Below are positions 1-16,195 of a stretch of 64,000 bases of DNA, piece after piece (the stretch's first letter is position 1; the number at the start of each line of letters is the position of its first letter). This DNA comes from Monosiga brevicollis MX1 (taxonomy: Eukaryota; Opisthokonta; Choanoflagellata; Craspedida; Salpingoecidae), in contig NW_001865051.1 in assembly GCF_000002865.3 (NCBI RefSeq), forward strand, positions 499,722 through 563,721. The letters run 5' to 3'. A program made the position numbers and the translations under genes. The notes beneath the pieces are model-generated. The model saw only the letters and a list, made by a program, of their open reading frames with translations. It was not told the origin of the DNA and made no database searches.

Positions 1-86
<86 letters not shown>
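1..86. repeat. Poly(T) tract at left edge
   Basis: An almost pure run of T, broken by a single C at 54. On the minus strand it is a poly(A) run. Similar shorter A/T runs occur in introns and spacers throughout this window, so it is most simply genomic low-complexity sequence at the window edge. Confidence 0.95.
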
Positions 87-88
<2 letters not shown>

Positions 89-555
89 ATGTCAAGTCAG
101 AGGAAAGCTTATCCTGTGAAGACAGCCTTGGATCGATGGAAATGAAGGCTCTTTTCATTCGTCGTTCACACGGTGAATGTTTTTATTTCCCAGATTCGAG
201 TAGCTTGGGTCATGTGGAGTGCGTGACTGGGCTCTTCTGCGTGAGATCTCGGCATTCACGACATTAAACCACACCCTTAATCCCACAACCCGCTTGACAC
301 ATCCGCATGAGAGCCCCTGGATTGGGATGTCTCTCGCTCTCTCTCTTTTTTTCTGCGTAAACAGTGAGCACTGCGGCAAATTCTAATCCACATGTCCAAG
401 GACACCTCAAAGCATGAGAGGACACACCATTTGTTCAATTTTTGAATCATTATTGGTGTCTCTGATATGACAACAGAAAGACAAAGGAGCGACAAGTGGA
501 TACACAGCTGTACGGACGCGATTAGGAAACAATGATGGCGTCGTCGGTTTTGCTC
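87..555. other. Spacer downstream of the drebrin-like gene
   Basis: This stretch lies beyond the stop codon of the minus-strand drebrin-like gene. Its open frames are short and show no recognisable family. It probably holds that gene's 3' untranslated region. I see no RNA gene in it. Confidence 0.6.
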
Positions 556-2470
556 TTAATCCTCGAGAAGCTGCACGTAGTTTGCAGGAAACAGACCAAA
601 CTGGCCGTTGAAGGCGCCTTGCCACCAACCCTCATCAATCTGATCAATGTTGGTAATAATGTCATCTGGGTCAAACGTCAACTCACCCTCTTCTTGCGCT
701 TGGTCTGTGGCGAAACAGGGGCAAACCAGACCAAGCAGATTGACGTTTATATGAGAAGAGGCGTACAGGAGAGGCGGCTTGGATGAAAAACGAAGCGCAA
801 GGATGAAGAGTGATTTGACACGCATTGGTTGCAGCATGAGTACCGACGTACAATCGTAGAGGGCCACGGCACGAAGACCAAGATCCTCGGCGTAAACACT
901 CTCGGGTTCGGCTTCGTAGGCACCGTCCTGCGCTTGCTCAGGTTCATAGGCAGGTTCAGGTTCTGGCTCATAGGCAGGCTCAGGTTCGGGCTCGTAGGCA
1001 GGTTCAGGTTCTGGCTCATAAGCAGGTTCGGGAGCGGGTTCGGGTTCTGGGTTGGCCTACAAATGTATATGGTCCCCTCATAAATGTACCAGGCAAGGAC
1101 GAACTGGTCTGATCCCTTACAAACATCACTGCCTCAAAAAGACCATCGAAAAATCGTACCGCATTCATGGCAGCCCGCCGCTCCTCACTCTGTTGCTCGA
1201 GCTGTCGGCGCTCAGCGTCGATGCGCTGTTGCTCCTCTGCTTGCTGTGCCTCAAGAGCAGCGGCACGAGCACGCTCCTCGGCTTGCTGTTCCTCCCAAAA
1301 CTGGCCACGCTCTGACGCACTGGCCAAGCCCTCTGCTTGATAGGCATTCTTGTAGGTGCTGCCCACCGGTCCGCCTGGCGCAGAGCAGAGTGCAGAGTGC
1401 AGTGAGAGTGCGGTTGCACCACCCATCGCAGCGCAAAATGGAAAACAAGGCAATGCGAGGGCTGGGGCCACCACCAGGTCTCTTACTTGTGTTGGTGTTG
1501 GCAAACTCTGGACGAGCCTTTTCGCGGCTGCTGTAGTTGGCGCCCGAAGCCTTTTCCACCTGGGATTAAAATGAGCGTTGGCCCAAGACCAACGTCAGCA
1601 TACGGCGGTTGCGGTTTGAACCGTGTATCACGGGAGGCGTACCTTCTTGAGAACGGTATCAGTATCTAGATCATCCTCGTTGCGAGCATTGATGGTCACG
1701 TGGGCACCGTGGAAAAAATTGGCAACGTCCCGCACGTGGTTTGCGCAGGTGCCTATAATTTTCCCAAGTTGAGCACCCAAAGGTGAGCGCAAGTAGGAGC
1801 AGCGCGTGAGCAAGGTGCTGCATGATGCTGCGAACAATGGATGGAAAGCCAGGCTTGACTCACCTTTGCGAAGGACCGGAGCCCCTTCGCCAGACCAGTT
1901 TACGAGGACAAACTTGAAAATGCCCGTGTTGGGGTCCTTGACACGGCAGAAGCCATACCTAGAGCAGTGGTGGGGGCCAGACCAGAGAGCAGCAGGAGCC
2001 TGAGAAAAGAGGAAAAGTGTAACGGGACTGTGGTAGGGTAGATTGGCTAGCACATGACCAGACAGATGAAGCGCTCGGGTACCGGCTACACAACGTACTG
2101 AACTTTGGAGCCATTAAACTCCTCCGCAAACTCGTCAAAGTCACCATCTGCGAGCATGGAACAGCCTCTTCAAACTGAGCGAGCGCCAGACTGGTTCTTC
2201 CGCGGTATCATTCAGCTCACCTCCAGTGTCGTAAATCTTCAGGGTATCGGTCTTGCCCTTGTAATCAGCGATGAGCCTGAGCAAGCACCAACGCCGACAA
2301 TGCTTTGAGCTCAGCGCGAGCAGCTGTCACGAAGCAATTTGCATGTCTCTTGCACACGAGAGGGCCAGAAGGGAGCTGATGACGCACCAGCTGGTAGTCT
2401 CGTTGTCGCTGCAGACGGCGTTGTACGCTTCCGTCAGCTCGGCGCTGTTCGTGGAGAGATCAATCGACAT
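556..2470 (-). CDS. DBNL: Drebrin-like / actin-binding protein 1 (ADF-H + SH3)
   Basis: An adaptor that binds F-actin through an N-terminal ADF-homology domain and recruits endocytic or actin-regulating partners through a C-terminal SH3 domain. The start is the ATG at 2468-2470 ([12 protein letters not shown]). Spliced exons then give the ADF-H core, including [37 protein letters not shown] and [13 protein letters not shown], which match animal drebrin-like proteins closely. A Glu/Gln/Arg-rich coiled coil follows (about 1180-1330), then a repeated EPEPAY linker (about 930-1040). The SH3 domain is split by an intron after ALYD; the last exon (556-704) supplies [20 protein letters not shown] and ends LLED. 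Domain order and length fit the family. It starts head-to-head with the plus-strand gene at 3437. Internal boundaries in the coiled-coil and linker part are the least certain. Confidence 0.93.
930..1040 (-). repeat. In-frame EPEPAY-type repeat in the drebrin-like linker
   Basis: A short imperfect tandem repeat encodes several copies of a Glu-Pro-Glu-Pro-Ala-Tyr unit just before the SH3 domain. Proline/acidic/tyrosine-rich linkers are usual here in drebrin-like proteins. The near-identical DNA copies suggest recent expansion, and tyrosines in such units are possible kinase sites (inference). Confidence 0.75.
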
Positions 2471-2876
2471 GATGCAGGAGCAGAAGATGACGACAAGAAG
2501 TCGGCAAGCTAATCGCCTAGCATGCGGGCAAATTCATGTCGATGAGGTTGCGCAGGTCAGTCAAGCCAAGCATCATCGCTCGATGCGCCACAGCGATCCC
2601 GCCCCTCCCTCGTCACACTTGCGGCACCCATTGACAGGCCAGCATGTGTGAAGCGAAGCATTGGCGCGGTGCCCAGCACGACCACAACTCAATGCAGCGT
2701 CTTCGCAAAGCCCAGGCACTACCATTTCCAGCCCGGCACCTCCACCAGGGCAGCGACACCCTCACGCACCTCCAAATCCAAAATGTGACCAAGTAGTCGA
2801 AGTCGTAGCAGTAAGCAAGTACAGTAAGTCCACAACAAAATGATGATGATGCCAGCTGTCTTGTTGTTGTTCAGTG

Positions 2877-2954
<78 letters not shown>

Positions 2955-3436
2955 TTGGTTTGGTCGGTTTGAGAAAGAGAGAAAGGGAAAAGCACAACTA
3001 CCACAGAGAGAGAGTTTGGTCGGGAGAGTTTGGTCGAGAGAGAGAGAGAGAGAGTGTGTGTGTGAAGAGAGAGATCAGAATGTCAGAATGTCAGAATATC
3101 TTGGGCTGCACCCAACTTTTGTTCCGCCCTCATTTCCCACACAACAGCAAACAGCAAACAGCAAACGGCAAACGGCAACGGCGAGTTGCGGAAGGTAGGA
3201 AGGAGGCTTGGTGTGTGCGTGTGTGTGTGCGTGTGTGTGTGGGGTGAGTAAAGTCGCGGCTTGGGGAATGGCTGGGTTCTCGAGTCGCGGTTTGATTGAG
3301 TTTGCGAACTTGGGCCACTTGCCCTTGATAGATCACATGCGGGGCAAGCTCGGCGCCAAACACACGAGCCGCAGATGGGTAGCTGACTTGCTCGCTGGGC
3401 CCAGGCGCATCAACTCCTCCCACCACATCTGGTGTC
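2471..3436. other. Divergent intergenic region with (GA)n tracts
   Basis: This 1-kb spacer separates two genes that start away from each other, so it should contain both promoters. It holds a long (GA)n run at about 2879-2954, a second GA/GT-rich patch at about 3035-3074, a repeated CAGCAAA unit near 3145-3175 and a GT-rich stretch at about 3210-3241. Open frames here are low-complexity artefacts. Confidence 0.7.
2879..2954. repeat. (GA)n microsatellite
   Basis: An almost perfect GA dinucleotide run of about 75 bp between two divergent genes. Read on either strand it gives false poly-Arg-Glu or poly-Ser-Leu frames. Confidence 0.98.
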
Positions 3437-4063
3437 ATGGGTGGGTGCTTGTCCCAGAGCAATGAAAAGGCGTTTTCCCAAGCCCCAGTCACAGCAGGGC
3501 CCGCCATCGCTGCTGCACGGGATCGTATGGCTTCCATCGCCTCTCTGCGTGATCTGGGTATGGCGCGCCCCATGGCGTCGAACCAGGACACAGGATCTGA
3601 GGTCGAATTGCGGGCTCGCCGGCCAAGCCACAAAAAAATGGCTCAAGCCAATTGGCAAGCCAATACCGCCTTTACATCCGCCGAAGACGCTGAAATCTTT
3701 CCACAACGCCCAGGCTCTATGGGCCTTTTTGACGACGGGACGAACGAGCTTCTTGACACCTTGCCGGCGCCTGCTGAGAGTTCTCCAGGCCGAGTTGAGG
3801 CGTCCACGGCTGCTGCTACCAGTGATGGTGATGATAGTTGGATGCAGGATGTTCAAGCCGAGATTGCAACAGCTCTTCACGGAGACACCCCCGCAAGGGT
3901 CAACACTCCTTCAAGCGCCCAGCCAGCGGCCACTAGCAGCCTGGATGTCTTGTCTGCACCAGGGGCAACTTCCTCCTCTGATGCACAGGTGGCGTCCTTC
4001 CTCGATGCTTTTAATGACATAGAGTCTTCCATGGCACTGGCTCTGGGCGAGCAGTCTCACTGA
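3437..4063 (+). CDS. Intronless 208-residue protein with MGGC acylation start
   Basis: A single uninterrupted frame starts MGGCLSQSNEKAF and ends at the stop at 4061-4063. I do not recognise the family. The start has Gly at position 2, Cys at 4 and Ser at 6, which fits N-myristoylation with neighbouring palmitoylation, so a peripheral plasma-membrane protein is likely (inference). The rest is polar: a basic, Arg/Ala-rich segment at about residues 25-65, then a long acidic, Ser/Thr/Pro/Ala-rich part with short amphipathic stretches such as DDSWMQDVQAEIATAL and VASFLDAFNDIESSMALAL. There is no membrane segment. It lacks introns, unlike almost every neighbour, and lies tail-to-tail with the annexin gene 311 bp away. 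The frame is long and has a sensible start, but nothing outside the sequence supports it, so a chance frame cannot be excluded. Confidence 0.6.
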   Translation: MGGCLSQSNEKAFSQAPVTAGPAIAAARDRMASIASLRDLGMARPMASNQDTGSEVELRARRPSHKKMAQANWQANTAFTSAEDAEIFPQRPGSMGLFDDGTNELLDTLPAPAESSPGRVEASTAAATSDGDDSWMQDVQAEIATALHGDTPARVNTPSSAQPAATSSLDVLSAPGATSSSDAQVASFLDAFNDIESSMALALGEQSH

Positions 4064-4374
4064 GTCGAGATCTGTCTAGCGTCACAACACTCAGCGGGGT
4101 CGCGTGCTCAACCCTTCAGCTAGTCTAGAACCTGCATGCTTCCCTCTGAGCACGTTGCTCCCGGCCTTTCATGTGTACTGTTGTTTGCGGCATCTGATTT
4201 CCTTCTTATATCTGACAATGAATAATTGCAACTGATTCGAGCAAGCCGCAGATATCTCGGGTCCTTCAACTGGAGCGGCTGCTGGCAATCAAGCATGGGG
4301 CGAGGAAAGCGTGGCTGTACAACTGTATAGCTGTTCAAAAGACATGCAGAATGGACACGGGCTCAGGTAGACCC
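4064..4374. other. Convergent spacer
   Basis: The 3' ends of the MGGC protein gene and the annexin gene face each other here. I see no coding potential, RNA gene or repeat; the sequence probably holds two 3' untranslated regions. Confidence 0.6.
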
Positions 4375-7300
4375 TCATTGGTTATCCTCGTCATACAGTT
4401 CCTTGTGATCGCCCTCGTTGATGATAGCGGTCAGCAAGCGACGGTAGTTCCCTGTGTGCACCAGGCACAAAAAGTGGTTGAGTGGCTGAGATCATGGCTG
4501 CTCACGGAAGAAGAAGTGGAAGAGGGAACGATACAAAAAAAAAAAAAAAAACCAAGCAATTGCCCGCAGGAACGCTGAAACGCACAGCGAATGGCCGTTT
4601 CCGAGTCGAACATCTCCAACAGCGTCTTGCCATACTTTTGTTGAAAGCGTTCCTGTAGTTCAAACCAGATCGCACCGCCGTTATTTACACAGAATAGAAG
4701 CACACGGACCAAAAAAGAATTCTTGTGCGCTTGTGCGCCACTGCCGGTGTGCTAACTGACCTTAATGGCCTCCAGATCAACCTCTGATCGCTCGATCAAC
4801 AGCTCAATCAAATGCGTGTTGTTGGTGCCCAAACCATGCATCGACTCGTAGATCTTGGTGGTGTAAAAGTCTGTCGCTCGAAATAGCGTGCAATGCACAA
4901 ACATGTTCACGAGAGGTTTCGAGCCACGATGTCACGCGCCACATATCAAAAAGAGTCACCAGCGCAGTCTGCTCACCGAGGGGATCGCGCACAACGTCCA
5001 CAATGGTCTGCAGACCCTTCTTGAGGTTACCACTCATCTCGCGCTTGATTGATTCGCGAATGTCATACTTGCACAGCTGCATGTTCCACCCCAATGCACG
5101 ACGACCAGCCCCCATGTGTGAGAAGCAGGACGCTTCACAATTACAGCTACCTTGCATGCTTGAAAAAAGTCTCTTCTTGTTGCAACAGGCGACAGGTCTA
5201 GAAAAGCATTTGGGCTCATACCTTGCTGTATTCTTGGAAGATGGCTGCCAGCTGTGCATAGCTGCGCTCAGTGAAGATTTCCACAAACTTGTCTTCATTC
5301 GTACCCCAGCGCTTCTCACCGGCCTTGTACAAAGCCTCCGCATCGGCCTCGACAGCGGCTTGGTTCACGCTGACACCATCGGGGGAACGGGTCTTCTCTA
5401 CCAGCGCCAGGAGCAGCTGCGCACGGCAAATGGTGCATGTGGCAGAGTTGGGGAGATCAGGGAGGAGGCACAGCAGTACGCAAACACATTATAGGGCATG
5501 TGCTCCAGTAGGGGCAGACAAGCATGGTGTAGAGCAGGTGGACCGGTTGGTGGGTAAAAGGTGCTGGCACTGACCTTGCGATAATGGCCATTGGTGTTGC
5601 CCGTGATGTCTATCGTTCACGTTTGAGAATAAAGGAGGTATGTATTAAAGCCACGCATCAAACAACAACAGGGTAGATCGTAACGATAGAGGGGTGCCTT
5701 GCGCTTGCACACATACCTTCGACCAGCATGCGATCGCCGGTCACGGTCTTGTAAGCCGTGTTGACTTCTCGAAGATATTGAGTGTTCTGCCACAAGGGCA
5801 GGCGGTTGTTGAGGCGGGCGTATGTCGTCATCGTGCGTCGATCGCAGCCTCCAAGGAAGCGAAAACTGACCTTGGTGCACAGAATATCAATGAGCATCTC
5901 ATTGTCGTTGCCAAAACCCTTGAACGCTCGGTGCAAAAAGTGGGCATCGCGCTCAACCGCCTTGCGCGCCAACGCCTGCCAAAGTCAAACACAAAACAAC
6001 AATGTATCAACAAAGGCGAGCAAGTGTACTGGGCAAGTTCTGTCCCAAAAATTCTACGGGTGGGCGCTGGCAATACCACGAGTGCCTTGGCAAAGTTGCC
6101 ACTGGTATCATCATCCAAATCTTTGATCAAATCACGATCAAACCTGGACAAATGCAAACCATACATCTGAGTTTTGAGTCATTACAAACAATTGGTAAAA
6201 CCCCACCAGAAAACAAAAAAAAAACAAAAAAAAAAAAAAAAAAAATCCTTCGCCTCTTTCTTCGATACCAAGGCAGGTGGCTTCAGGATTACATAAACAA
6301 CGTACAGGTTAGAGTACTGCACGCGGATTTGGTCACGCTCCTTCTGCGTGCGACGACCAAAGATGCGAATCAAGGTCTTTTCGTTGGTGCCTGCATGCCA
6401 GGCACGCAGAACATTGCCATAGCATGCCACATTCAGGTGAGTCAGTTTCTTGTGCGGTTCGACTCATCGTCAAACGGGAAAACCACAAGAACAAATGGCA
6501 CACAAAACTAAACAAAACACAAAAACATACCCCAGCCCTTGATGGCCTTGCGAACAGCCTTGGTATCTTTGTCCACGTCAAACTCGCTGTGGGTGGTGAT
6601 GGTGGGGCGACGATCGTCAGCATCGCCGAGACGACCTCCAGATAGCGACGTGCCCAAGGCACCAGCTGCCAAGCAGACGAAATCACAGCGTGGTGGAGCA
6701 GCAGCTGTATGAGGCGGACAGCTAGCGATGCTTGCAGGATTGCTATGCCAATCAGCAAACGCACCCTTGGAGTATTTGCCGGACTTGTGATCGCGTTCCA
6801 ATTCTGCGATATGCGAGTCGCGTGCAGCTCGCTGCTCAGCCGACTGAGGCCACAACCAGGATGGTTCGGTAGTTGTAAGATCACGCAAGGGTAGCCACGT
6901 TCAGGCAGGGGTGATAACGCAAAATGCAAAGGTGAGGCCAACCACAGCTTACCAGGCCCGACACCCAGCCTGACTTGGGGTCGTAAGCTCCAGCTCCTGC
7001 TGCTTGCAGTTCCTGCAATATCCCAGGGCAATCTCATGTGAGAAGACAAGGCACGACAACCATGGCACAAAAGTAGAAAGCAACGCGGGGTATGGCCGGC
7101 AACGGAAATCCAGGTTTGAATAAAATTTGCTTCACAAACCTGGGCGTAGGATGATTGGGCCTGACCGCGGCCTTGCCATGCGCTGGGATCTGCTCCAGGA
7201 TCTCTGCGTGGCCAATGGCATTTGTCGTACAGTAAACCTTGAGCGCCCTCTCCAACACACTGGGATGTCATGAGACAGGTGTCTAAAAACCAAAGAGAAC

Positions 7301-7535
7301 GTACGCATAGGCGGCATCGAGGTCGGCGGTCACGCCCGGGCCACCTGAACCTAGAGATGGTATTCGAGACAACAGTTTTGCAAGTCAGCCTGGGATGTCC
7401 GTTTAAAGGACACCGAGAAAGAAGTTTTTTCACACAAAAGCTCAGTGCTTTCCGACGGGAAGCCGGCAATGACAGACAAATGGGACTTTGGATGGCAGGA
7501 TTGCGCAGCAAAGCACCTTGGTAGCTTCCCATCAT
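4375..7535 (-). CDS. Annexin (four repeats, N-terminal extension)
   Basis: A calcium-dependent phospholipid-binding protein. The chosen start is the first of two adjacent ATGs (7533-7535, MMGSYQGSGG). A Gly/Ala/Gln-rich leader of about 120 residues follows, spread over several small exons (including DPKSGWVSGL and ARDSHIAELERDHKSGKYSK). Four annexin repeats come next. Repeat 1 has FDVDKDTKAVRKAIKGWGTN and the second-half signature RDLIKDLDDDTSGNFAKALV. Repeat 2 has AFKGFGNDNEMLIDILCTK, repeat 3 has EKRWGTNEDKFVEIFTERS, and repeat 4 has YESMHGLGTNNTHLIELL. The C terminus reads RRLLTAIINEGDHKELYDDE, with the stop at 4375-4377. The calcium loop GxGT is intact in repeats 1 and 4; repeat 2 has Asn for Thr, and repeat 3 lacks the first Gly. 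Introns carry poly-A/T runs at about 4536 and 6218. It lies only 115 bp downstream of the gelsolin gene on the same strand. Confidence 0.95.
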
Positions 7536-7650
7536 GCTTTGGCCCACAGCTTTGGTATGACCCTGAAATTTGGAGATGTTGGCCTGGAAATGGTCACAGG
7601 GCAATCAGTTCAGAGCGACTGTAGCCACAGTGGGTATGGCTGGTCGTGCC

Positions 7651-9257
7651 TTAACGTACGGAGAACTTGACGTTGCCATCACCCGGCCGGGCCATGGACA
7701 TGACGCCTTGCTCAAAGGCCGCCTCAAAAGCATCGTTTTCACCACCGTCCATATAACGGGCGATGGGGCTGTCCAGTGGCTTGTTGTACTGCTTCAAGTA
7801 CTCAACTGCAAAATTGAGCGCCTGGCGGCGGCGACACAAGGCGGCATGGATACGAGCCAGATAAGCTTGACAATTACCCAGTGCAGGTATCCGAGACAGT
7901 CAAAACGATTGGAGCTACGCACGTTCTTTCGCTCCGCGATCGATGCACCCTGGCCAACCCAAACCATCACTTCCATGCCATCGTCTACAAAGCATCACCG
8001 TCGCATTGTCGGTCAAAATGCGCAGCATGTGAGCTGAGCGAGTTAGATCAATACAAGGAGGCACCAGCGGCCAAAGCCCTCGCACCAAGGATCATGACAT
8101 CCGAAGGGTTGAGCAGCGAGCGCACGACTTGCTCGCCAGTAGCCACAAGATCCTATGCAACGAGGGGCACAGAGGTAGCGGCATTGGTGAAAAGAGCCCC
8201 TCTTGGCCACACGTGTGGGGGATTTCGCTGGTGACCCACCATCTTGAGCCGGCCGCTGCTATCGCTCACGCGCAGCAGACGCTTTTCCTCTGCAAAATGT
8301 GGGTTACAATGCCAAAGGTCAGAGGGCGAGTACACTCCGTGATCAGTCAGGAGAGCTCGCGCAAAAGGAAGGCCTACTATTCAAGCACGCACCGGGTTTG
8401 ACATCTTCGTCTGAACCGCCCTCTTCGGCAGACATGACGGTGCCTTCGCCACCAATGGCGTGCCACCACTCTTTGAGGTTGCGGCCATCCTGATCAAACA
8501 CCTCACGGTGTGGCTTGCCACCTCGCTCATCATCCAAGGCTTGGGCCAGGTTTGAAGCCTGCCAGAACACAGTGAATGTTAGTGCAAGCAAGCAATGTTC
8601 CACGGAGGTTGTTGCTGGCAATGAGGGTCTCATTGGCGGCGCACCTTGGCCTTTTCCATGGCTCCGGCCTCTCGGCCGTTCCAAATGAAGATACGATCAC
8701 CTCCATCGTAGATGAACGAGTCACCAGCGTTGAGGCTCTTGTAACTGAGAGGAACTTCACGGCAAACGACGTGCATCTTCCCCTTGCATTGAAGGAGGCG
8801 CGGACGGTAGGTCTTCTCTTCCACGTGATTGAAGCCGGAATCAGCTCCACCCTCCATGAAGATCAGACGCTTGAAGAGCTTTTTGAAGCGACGCGACTCT
8901 TTGCCTTGAACTTCACGGTACTGCGTGGGAATGCCACCCAGCAAGTCATCCAGCTCGACCGTTTTGTATGCCGCGGTGCCATACTCATCCTGTGTCGAGT
9001 CCTTGCCTAGCGAAATGCAAGCAACATTGAGCAGTGAAAATGACAAGGGATGGGCAGGCCTGGATCAACCCAAGCAGCCAGTGAGGGAAGATATCAGAGA
9101 CGAACCGATCCAAAAGTGAACGTCGTAGTTCTTGGCCCCAACACCGTTCTTGCGGTACGTGTGGAGGACGATGTACGAGTCACCACTGTAAAATTTCCCA
9201 TAGGACTTTTTGGGCCATGGCACAACCTAAAGACCCGCATGCACGTGTGCGCAGAGC

Positions 9258-9295
<38 letters not shown>

Positions 9296-9848
9296 GAGAG
9301 AGAGAAAGGGGGGGGGAGAGAGAGAAATAAGGTCGGTCGAATTTTGAACCCCAAATGCATCTCACTCGGTCAGGTTGCATAATGCTGAGCGAGCGGACCT
9401 TGAATTGCTCAATGCGCCAGATCTCGATGCCAGGCTTGTCACCGGCGTTTTTCCACTGCCAGGTCAACAGGGCGAGCGGAACATCAGTGCGCAGAAAAGA
9501 GAGAGCGGGACGGGATCAAAGACACGGGTGGAGCTTGAGCAGGGCTGACAGCCCAAAGTTTGGGTGGTGGTGTTAGGGCGTACCGCTTCCTCATGCTCGG
9601 CAGCGGCTTGGCGCACAGCCTTTTCCAAATCAGTGCCAAGGTTGCCAATGTTGGTGTTGGCGAGATCATAGCTGCCAAAGTACAGACAAGGGCCACAGCC
9701 ACCCGTCACACAAATTTAGCAACAGTAGGATTCTGTAGCACAGGGCCGGGCGACGCGGTTCGTATACACACCTGCGGCCCTTGCGACCTGGGCCACCCGA
9801 GGCCCCGATCGGGGCATCGAATTGACCAGCAGCAGCACGCACAGCCAT
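7651..9848 (-). CDS. Gelsolin/severin family actin-severing protein
   Basis: A protein predicted to sever and cap actin filaments under calcium control. The start is the ATG at 9846-9848 ([19 protein letters not shown]). Exons then give three gelsolin-like repeats. The first contains [37 protein letters not shown] and [16 protein letters not shown]. The second contains [38 protein letters not shown] and an acidic loop around [12 protein letters not shown]. The third contains [20 protein letters not shown] and ends with [20 protein letters not shown] and VKFSVR. The size (about 360-380 residues) and repeat number match severin, fragmin and CapG rather than six-repeat gelsolin. No villin headpiece is seen. 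One intron holds a (GA)n run at 9257-9328. It is head-to-head with DNAI7 and tandem with the annexin gene. Confidence 0.95.
9257..9328. repeat. (GA)n-rich tract in gelsolin intron
   Basis: An imperfect GA run with a short poly-G interruption lies in the intron between the first gelsolin exons. On the transcribed strand it is a CT-rich tract. Confidence 0.95.
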
Positions 9849-10853
9849 GGCAAGGATGGGCGAGGGGATGGGCGAGGCTCTTGTTGAACACGGGCAGTAC
9901 TCAGGGAGTAGTGATTTGCCCAAAACACGTCGCACAAGTCTTGTCGATCTATTATTGAAGCACAGTCAGCGCCACGCGAGTGAGCTGAGTCATTGGGTGT
10001 GCCAAGCAGCAGCATCCCAAGAATAAGTGCAAACAACGATCGAAAGAAAAAGAGGAGGAAGAAGAAGAACGGCATGCTAGAGCAAATATTCATCCCGAGC
10101 CACAGGGCTGCCGCTCCTCGGAACAGACGACAAGGATAGCGGGTTGCAGCATCACCACTGCCACAGCGATTTGTCAAGCTGAAGCTGGGGCAGGGTGCAA
10201 TGCGCTCACAGCCTTGATGTCACCAAGTCCTCGCTCGCCCCGTTGCCGTCAATACAGAGGGCGACAATCCAAACCAGCGAGCCTTTTTCCCGTTCCCGCC
10301 CTGCCAGCTCCCTTCATCCCTCTGACTCCTCCCCTTCCTCCGCCCAGGCGCTGCCACACACACACACACACCCGACGGGACAAGCGCGCGCGCGCACACA
10401 CACACACGGGCGCGTACTGATTTATCGTGACAAAGTGTCCAACTCAGCAAGACCCCGCCCATTTGGCAGTACGCGTTGCGATTCGGGGAGTTATTGAAGA
10501 AGGCAATGGGGATCAAAAGGAAGTAATCGTCGCAATATCGTTGGAAGTTGTCAGATGAGATGTGGTGCTTGTCAAAAGGTGAACTCGGACCAGTTGTCAA
10601 CTATAGTTGCGAACAACGACTTGACAACCAACTTTTTGCAGCATTTCTCTCTCTCTCTCTCTCTCTCTCGCAGCGCACGATTCGGAACGGCAGCGGGCAG
10701 CAGTCACGCTGTGGCGTCCCGACGATCTCAATCTTAACGGAGGGCGGCAAGAGCTTGACAGTTGATTTTAGGAGAGCTGTGGTCCTTCACGCCGGGCAAG
10801 AGTATTGGGGCCGGCAAGACAGGACAGGCGCAAGCCGGGTACTTGCCAACATC
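9849..10853. other. Divergent intergenic region, gelsolin/DNAI7
   Basis: This 1-kb spacer lies between two genes starting in opposite directions and should contain both promoters. It has CA runs at about 10348-10366 and 10388-10406 and a CT run at about 10648-10669. Its frames are interrupted or low-complexity, and I see no gene in it. Confidence 0.65.
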
Positions 10854-15912
<5,059 letters not shown>

Positions 15913-15980
15913 TGCAGCAAAATCATGCCAATCTGTAGTCCTTTCTTTAAGACTGTTGTGGGAATGGTCCGCTTCTCAAG

Positions 15981-16178
15981 GAGCCCTCACCATTTTCATT
16001 TCTTGAGGAGCAATTGACTCAAGATGAACGTGTGCATATGGGTATGAAAATGAGTCGTGATCCATTGTCGGGGCGTGACGCTGTGTGGCGTGCAGTCCTG
16101 ACACGCGCGCTCGTGTCATCTATTTATGGCATCGATTGGCGTCACACAGTGACCAGGGCGAGCGACCGTGTTAGGTAG
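15981..16178 (+). CDS. Candidate extra terminal exon of the DNAI7 gene
   Basis: Downstream of the DNAI7 stop, an open frame of about 65 codons runs to a TAG at 16176-16178 and looks protein-like (EEQLTQDERVHMGMKMSRDP, GRDAVWRAVLTRALVSSIYG). It has acceptor-like sequence before it, either ...ctcaag at 15980 or the more pyrimidine-rich ...tttcttgag at 16007. Both are in phase with a possible donor inside the last DNAI7 exon (after ALSAK). If used, this exon replaces the short VNKSRAGK end. The opposing LRR gene stops only 17 bp beyond. It could also be a chance frame in a 3' untranslated region. Confidence 0.4.
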   Translation, partial: EPSPFSFLEEQLTQDERVHMGMKMSRDPLSGRDAVWRAVLTRALVSSIYGIDWRHTVTRASDRVR

Positions 16179-16195
16179 ACGGATCGCCGCTTGTG

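Noticed and set aside
2719-3247. Poly-Ser-Leu and poly-Arg-Glu open frames
   Set aside because: They are translations of the (GA)n/(CT)n microsatellite and nothing outside the repeat is protein-like. The same applies to frames at 9094-9467, 24681-25024, 43562-43945 and 62613-63006.
6333-7604. Long minus-strand open frame of 423 codons
   Set aside because: It runs through several annexin exons and introns in mixed phase. The annexin reading, supported by splice sites and family motifs, explains the same DNA better.
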